The notes beneath the pieces were generated by a model. That model searched no databases, was not told the DNA's origin, and worked only from the letters and a program-made list of their open reading frames with translations. DNA of 9,052 nt. Origin: an uncultured Clostridia bacterium. GTDB lineage: Bacteria; Bacillota; Clostridia; Christensenellales; Borkfalkiaceae. Both the position numbers and the translations under genes were made by a program. Below, piece by piece: positions 5,864-9,052 of this stretch. The stretch is from assembly GCA_934230055.1 (NCBI GenBank), contig CAKQEE010000037.1:1-9052 (forward strand). The letters are read 5' to 3'. Numbering within the stretch: the first letter of the stretch is position 1; the number at the start of each line of letters is the position of its first letter.

Positions 5864-6891
5864 ATTTTCTCCTGCGGTTTAAGGACTATTTTAATCATAT
5901 TTTGCGGCTTATCGTCCAGAATCTCCATAGCCCTTTTAGTTTCGGACAAAGGTAATTTAAGCGTTACCATATCTTTAAGATTAAACTTTTTGTCTTTGAC
6001 GAATTCTATCAGTTTCTCCCAAGCGTCGGAATTCCCCGTATACCCGCATAAACCTATCTGGTCAAGTATCACGTCGAAAACAGGCAACCTAATATCGGCG
6101 TTCTTATCCGGCAATCCGTACAATATAATTCTTCCGCCTTTTTTTACAAGTTTAAACGCCCCCTCGATAACGCTTTTCGCACCCGTCGCCTCTGCAAAAA
6201 TATCCGCGCCGTACCCGTCGGTTTCTTCCATAACCCGCGCAAAGGCGTTCTCCTCTTTTTCGTTTATAACGACGTTTGCGCCGAAAAACAAAGCCTGCTC
6301 TTTTTTTATATCGTTTCTGACAACGCAAATAACCTTTTTCGCGCCGAACGCAACCGCCGCCTGTATAAAAGATATGCCCGCTATTCCCGCACCGTAAACG
6401 AGTACGGTTTTATCCTTGACGTTTTCCGTCATTATCGCTCCGAAAGGACAAACCGCGGCTTCCATAATCCCCGCCTCGTCGTCGGTTATTTCGTCGGGAA
6501 GGAAATGGCAACAGCTTTCCGGCACGCAAACGTACTCCGCTTCTCCGCCCTGATAAGGAGGATAGCCTATTTCCCCCGCCTCGCATAAATGTTTCATGCC
6601 TTTTTTACAAAACTCGCATTTACCGCATCCGACGTACGTTTCGACGACGACTCTTTTTCCTATAAAATCGGCATTCGCGTTTTTGCCTGCTTCAACGATT
6701 TCTCCGCATATCTCGTGCCCCAGAACGTGAGGCGGCTCGCATAATTTAATTTTTCCCGTCATTATGTGATAATCGGTAACGCAATACCCGCAAGAAAGAA
6801 CTTTTAACTTTACCTCGTTATCCTTCGGCGCGGGTTCGGGATAATCGACGTATTCTATATCTCTTTCTCCCTTCCAAACAACGGCTTTCAT
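5860..6891 (-). CDS. Zinc-dependent medium-chain alcohol/polyol/sugar dehydrogenase
   Basis: This 343-residue MDR-superfamily enzyme resembles sorbitol, threonine and galactitol-phosphate dehydrogenases. The GroES-like catalytic domain (about 1-150) has the catalytic zinc ligands Cys37 (SCGYCVTDYH, 33-42) with His59 and Glu60 (VLGHEICGEIVEAG, 56-69). The structural zinc cysteines are Cys89, Cys92, Cys95 and Cys103 (CGKCEFCKKGMKHLC). A Rossmann domain follows with GAGIAG (167-172). At the end of the second Rossmann strand, VICVVRND (187-194) lacks the Asp usually found in NAD-specific members, which hints at relaxed or NADP(H) use. All zinc residues are intact, so it should be active. It overlaps both neighbours by ATGA. 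Next to a dehydratase and an aldolase it most simply oxidises a free sugar to its lactone, or a polyol or keto intermediate. The substrate cannot be read from sequence. Confidence 0.92.
   Translation of the reverse strand: MKAVVWKGERDIEYVDYPEPAPKDNEVKLKVLSCGYCVTDYHIMTGKIKLCEPPHVLGHEICGEIVEAGKNANADFIGKRVVVETYVGCGKCEFCKKGMKHLCEAGEIGYPPYQGGEAEYVCVPESCCHFLPDEITDDEAGIMEAAVCPFGAIMTENVKDKTVLVYGAGIAGISFIQAAVAFGAKKVICVVRNDIKKEQALFFGANVVINEKEENAFARVMEETDGYGADIFAEATGAKSVIEGAFKLVKKGGRIILYGLPDKNADIRLPVFDVILDQIGLCGYTGNSDAWEKLIEFVKDKKFNLKDMVTLKLPLSETKRAMEILDDKPQNMIKIVLKPQEKI
5869..5873 (-). promoter_or_regulatory. Ribosome binding site of the cupin gene, inside the dehydrogenase
   Basis: AGGAG lies 5 bases before the cupin ATG at 5863 and within the last codons of the dehydrogenase. 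Together with the ATGA overlap, it confirms the cupin start and indicates reinitiation or coupling. Confidence 0.65.
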
Positions 6892-7784
6892 CTTTTCAAT
6901 TTTTTAACCTCCGTCTCTATCTCGGCGTAAAGCCTTTCTGCCTTTTCGTTATCGGCAAAACCCGTGGAAAGAATCGTTTTCAGACCGCAAGCCTTTGCCA
7001 CGATTTTATACCCGAACGGAAATTCCACGCTGTCCGCAAGCCTTAAAAGAGGCAAAATACTTTTCTGAATTTTCCGCGCCTCTTCCGTATTCCCGTTTTT
7101 AAAATTCGCATAAATACTCTTTATAACGTTCGGAAAAATCGCCCCGAACGCAGTCATACTCCCCTTTACTCCCGCAACGAGCGAAGGCAACAAGCAATCG
7201 TCCGTTCCGCTGTAAACTATAAACTCGGGGCGGATTCTGTCCGCAAGGTCGCATTCGTGCGAAATTTTTTTAAGGTTGCCCGTAGAATCTTTCATACCGA
7301 CGAGGTTAGGTATTTTCAACAGATCCGTAAACGTATCGAGTTCGATTCCCGTCGTAAAAAACGGAACGTTATACGCAACTATTCGCATATCGCCCGCGTA
7401 TTCGCAGACGGAACGGTAAAATTCCAGAACTCCCGCCTGCGATAAGGGATAATAATACGGCGGACAAATAAGGCAAGCGTCGTAACCGAGGTCTTTTGCC
7501 TTTCCTATCAGCCTTTTTATTTCGTCCACGGAAGCGGAACACGCGCCTGCAATCAAAAACTTCCTCCCGCGATTCGTTTTTGCTACGAGTTCCATTATTT
7601 TTTCTTTGTTTTCGATAGATATTTTAGGATATTCCCCCGTAGACGAGCAAGGAAATATTCCGTCTATATCGCTTTCGCAAAGCGTTTCCGTTTGTCTTTC
7701 TATTTCGTAAAAATCGGGTTGCTCTCCGTGCGTAAACGGCGTAACCGTAACGCCTACCGCGCCAGCTATATCTCTTTTTATCAT
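6888..7784 (-). CDS. DapA/NanA-family class I aldolase, probable 2-keto-3-deoxy sugar acid aldolase
   Basis: This 298-residue protein covers the full dihydrodipicolinate synthase/N-acetylneuraminate lyase barrel. Key residues are all present: the Schiff-base Lys165 in VGMKDSTGN (162-170), catalytic Tyr138 in VAYNVP (136-141), and the carboxylate-binding turn CSSTGEYP (46-53), which here reads SSTGE where GTTGE is usual. CPPYYYPLS (107-115) and YSGTDD (191-196) also match. In an operon with a sugar acid dehydratase and no lysine genes, cleavage of a 2-keto-3-deoxy aldonate to pyruvate plus glyceraldehyde or another short aldehyde is more likely than dihydrodipicolinate synthesis. It begins inside the dehydratase stop (ATGA), with AGGA 7 bases upstream, and ends inside the dehydrogenase start (ATGA). 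Enantiomer and chain length of the substrate are unknown. It could instead act as a dehydratase, as some family members do. Confidence 0.9.
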   Translation of the reverse strand: MIKRDIAGAVGVTVTPFTHGEQPDFYEIERQTETLCESDIDGIFPCSSTGEYPKISIENKEKIMELVAKTNRGRKFLIAGACSASVDEIKRLIGKAKDLGYDACLICPPYYYPLSQAGVLEFYRSVCEYAGDMRIVAYNVPFFTTGIELDTFTDLLKIPNLVGMKDSTGNLKKISHECDLADRIRPEFIVYSGTDDCLLPSLVAGVKGSMTAFGAIFPNVIKSIYANFKNGNTEEARKIQKSILPLLRLADSVEFPFGYKIVAKACGLKTILSTGFADNEKAERLYAEIETEVKKLKR

Positions 7785-8908
7785 TTATCTATCCTGAACC
7801 TTTTTACCGCGTCGTAATTTAAGTCTATGCCGAGTCCCGTGGTCATAGGAATATGTACGAAGCCTTCGTCGTCGATTTTGAAAATAGGGGTTGTCAACGT
7901 TTTTCTTAAAATAGTTTCCTGCTCGCAGAATTCCTGATACCACGCGTTGGGAAGAGCCGCAATATATTGCAACGTCGCAGACATTAAAATGTTGGTTTTA
8001 AAAGCGTGCGGTATTATCGTCGCGTTATATTCTTCCGCAAGGTCTATAAGCTTTCTCGCTACGGTAAGCCCGCCGCAACGACTCATGTCCGGCTGAACTA
8101 TATCCACGCAACGATTTTCGAGCAACTCGCGATATTCGTGCAACGTCCCTACTTCTTCTCCGCCCGAAATCCTTGTCGTCGTGTTTTTATTAAGCGTAGC
8201 GTATCCGTCTATGTTGTCGGGGTGGAACGGTTCTTCCACCCAGTACACGTCGTAGTCCTCGAACGCTTTAACGGTCTTTATCGCACCCTTAACGTCCTTC
8301 CAGCGCATACCGATGTCTATCATAAGTTTTTTATCGTCGCCGAGAGCTTTTCTCGTCCATTTTACAAGCTCTATGTCCTTTTCAAAGCTTTCGCCGAGTG
8401 CGCCCCAGCCGAGTTTTATGCCCTTATAATGCCCCGACGCCATATGCTTTTCTATAAGCTCGTTGATTTCCTTTTCCGTACCCGGCATAAGCACGGAACA
8501 ATATGCCTGAATTTTATCTCTGTATACTCCGCCGAGAGCCTTAGCCGTAGGAACGCCGTACTTTTTACCTACGATGTCCCACAAAGCCATATCAACGCCG
8601 CTTATCGCCTGTATGCCCGCGCCGCGACGTCCGTAATAAATGCTTTTATCGTACATTTTACGCCACAGCCTTTCTACGTCGAGCGGATCTTCGCCTATCA
8701 GAACTTCTCTTAATCCGAAGCAAGCCATGTGCGAAGCGGGCGTTTTTATTATCGCCTCCATAACGTACGGCGAAGAATCTATTTCGCCGATTCCGTAAAT
8801 GCCTTCATCCGTTTCTACGAGAACGACTATCGTATCCTGACTGCCGTCGCCGATTATTTCGATTTTGTCCTGTTTCAGTATAAACGTTTTTACGTCCGTT
8901 ATTTTCAT
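7781..8908 (-). CDS. Mandelate racemase/enolase-superfamily sugar acid dehydratase
   Basis: This 375-residue protein has the MR/MLE capping domain (about 1-125) and beta/alpha barrel (about 130-350). Metal ligands are Asp198 (LMIDIGMRW, 195-203), Glu225 (YWVEEPF, 222-228) and Glu251 (ISGGEEVGT, 247-255). Acid/base candidates are Lys165 (GIKLGWG, 163-169) on one side, and His301 (IIPHAFKTN, 298-306) paired with Asp274 (IVQPDMSRCGG, 270-280) on the other. This places it in the mandelate racemase subgroup, most of whose members dehydrate aldonates or aldarates to 2-keto-3-deoxy acids. It lacks the D-x-His arrangement of classical galactonate dehydratase DgoD and has Gly163 where mandelate racemase has the first Lys of K-x-K, so the substrate is left open. 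GAGGAG 6 bases before the ATG fixes the start. It is 21 bases downstream of the EEP gene and overlaps the aldolase by ATGA. Confidence 0.92.
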   Translation of the reverse strand: MKITDVKTFILKQDKIEIIGDGSQDTIVVLVETDEGIYGIGEIDSSPYVMEAIIKTPASHMACFGLREVLIGEDPLDVERLWRKMYDKSIYYGRRGAGIQAISGVDMALWDIVGKKYGVPTAKALGGVYRDKIQAYCSVLMPGTEKEINELIEKHMASGHYKGIKLGWGALGESFEKDIELVKWTRKALGDDKKLMIDIGMRWKDVKGAIKTVKAFEDYDVYWVEEPFHPDNIDGYATLNKNTTTRISGGEEVGTLHEYRELLENRCVDIVQPDMSRCGGLTVARKLIDLAEEYNATIIPHAFKTNILMSATLQYIAALPNAWYQEFCEQETILRKTLTTPIFKIDDEGFVHIPMTTGLGIDLNYDAVKRFRIDK

Positions 8909-8914
8909 TTTGCT

Positions 8915-8920
8915 CTCCTC
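8915..8920 (-). promoter_or_regulatory. Strong ribosome binding site of the dehydratase gene
   Basis: GAGGAG on the minus strand lies 6 bases before the ATG at 8908. It is the strongest Shine-Dalgarno match in the operon and confirms the start. Confidence 0.75.
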
Positions 8921-8929
8921 TTTTTTTAA

Positions 8930-9052
8930 TTATTTAATCTCAAGTTCGCTAATTAAAGCGTAATGATCTGAAGGATAACCGCCGTCCGGCAAATCTTTGA
9001 TAATGCGCTGATTTAAGGGTATTACGCCTTTATTTACAAAACAATAGTCTAT
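8930..9052 (-). CDS. Endonuclease/exonuclease/phosphatase-family protein, C-terminal 40 residues (partial)
   Basis: The minus strand is open from the window edge at 9052 to a TAA at 8932-8930, giving 40 residues. They begin IDYCFVNKGV and contain LPDGGYPSDHYALISELEI. The pair IDY-[IC]-F near the start and the (P)SDH motif (28-30), with its catalytic His30 followed by two strand-forming segments, is the C-terminal signature of the EEP (DNase I/sphingomyelinase-like) fold. That family cleaves phosphate esters and diesters. EEP-fold proteins also occur in carbohydrate clusters, where their substrate is mostly unknown. It is 21 bases upstream of the dehydratase and on the same strand, so it probably belongs to the operon. 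The N-terminal part, including any signal peptide and the metal-binding Glu, is outside the window. Confidence 0.8.
   Translation of the reverse strand: MDYCFVNKGVIPLNQRIIKDLPDGGYPSDHYALISELEIK

Noticed and set aside
6888..7784. Naming the aldolase dapA (lysine biosynthesis)
   Set aside because: The family fold and Lys165 are shared by many pyruvate-dependent aldolases, and the neighbours are sugar enzymes with no lysine genes in view.
8006..8713. Long plus-strand open frame of 235 codons
   Set aside because: It is antisense to the dehydratase, which has complete motifs and a strong ribosome binding site. The plus-strand product shows no recognisable motif.
7781..8908. Naming the dehydratase dgoD and the operon a D-galactonate pathway
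   Set aside because: The catalytic His of the D-x-H motif in DgoD is not present after Asp198, so only the superfamily and a probable acid-sugar substrate can be supported.

Overview
The window looks like a piece of a bacterial chromosome, probably from the Bacillota and perhaps a gut Clostridia lineage. This rests on strong AGGAG-type ribosome binding sites, moderate-to-low GC, tight operon packing and protein families common in anaerobic carbohydrate users. The species cannot be named from the sequence. There are no RNA genes, CRISPR arrays, insertion sequences or long repeats, and no stretch over 300 bases lacks a gene.

Layout. The left end (1-493, minus) is the N-terminal two-thirds or so of a drug/metabolite (EamA-type) transporter that runs off the window. 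It is divergent from an AraC-family regulator (582-1346, plus), which has a clear sigma-70-type promoter at 518-546 overlapped by a 9-bp inverted repeat. The regulator converges on a long minus-strand operon that fills the rest of the window.

Read in transcription order from right to left, the operon is: the tail of an endonuclease/exonuclease/phosphatase-fold protein (8930-9052, partial), a mandelate racemase/enolase-superfamily sugar acid dehydratase (7781-8908), a DapA/KDG-type aldolase (6888-7784), a zinc-dependent alcohol/polyol dehydrogenase (5860-6891), a small cupin (5534-5863), galactose mutarotase (4629-5534), a GH36 alpha-galactosidase (2760-4625), a 47-codon internally deleted SGNH hydrolase remnant (2610-2753), and an AraM-type glycerol-1-phosphate dehydrogenase (1384-2568). 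Four consecutive junctions overlap (three ATGA, one TGATG) and two more are 3 and 6 nt apart, so most of these genes are probably translationally coupled.

Proposed working together (inference). An imported galactoside or related glycoside is cut in the cytoplasm by the GH36 enzyme, and the mutarotase equilibrates the free sugar. The zinc dehydrogenase oxidises it to a lactone/aldonate, the enolase-superfamily enzyme dehydrates the acid to a 2-keto-3-deoxy acid, and the DapA-family aldolase cleaves that to pyruvate plus an aldehyde. No kinase is present, so this resembles a non-phosphorylative (De Ley-Doudoroff-like) route rather than the Leloir pathway. The exact sugar, the lactonase step and the AraM homologue's role are unresolved. 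The most unusual object is the SGNH remnant, which joins the first and last catalytic blocks of the family in frame with everything between them missing.
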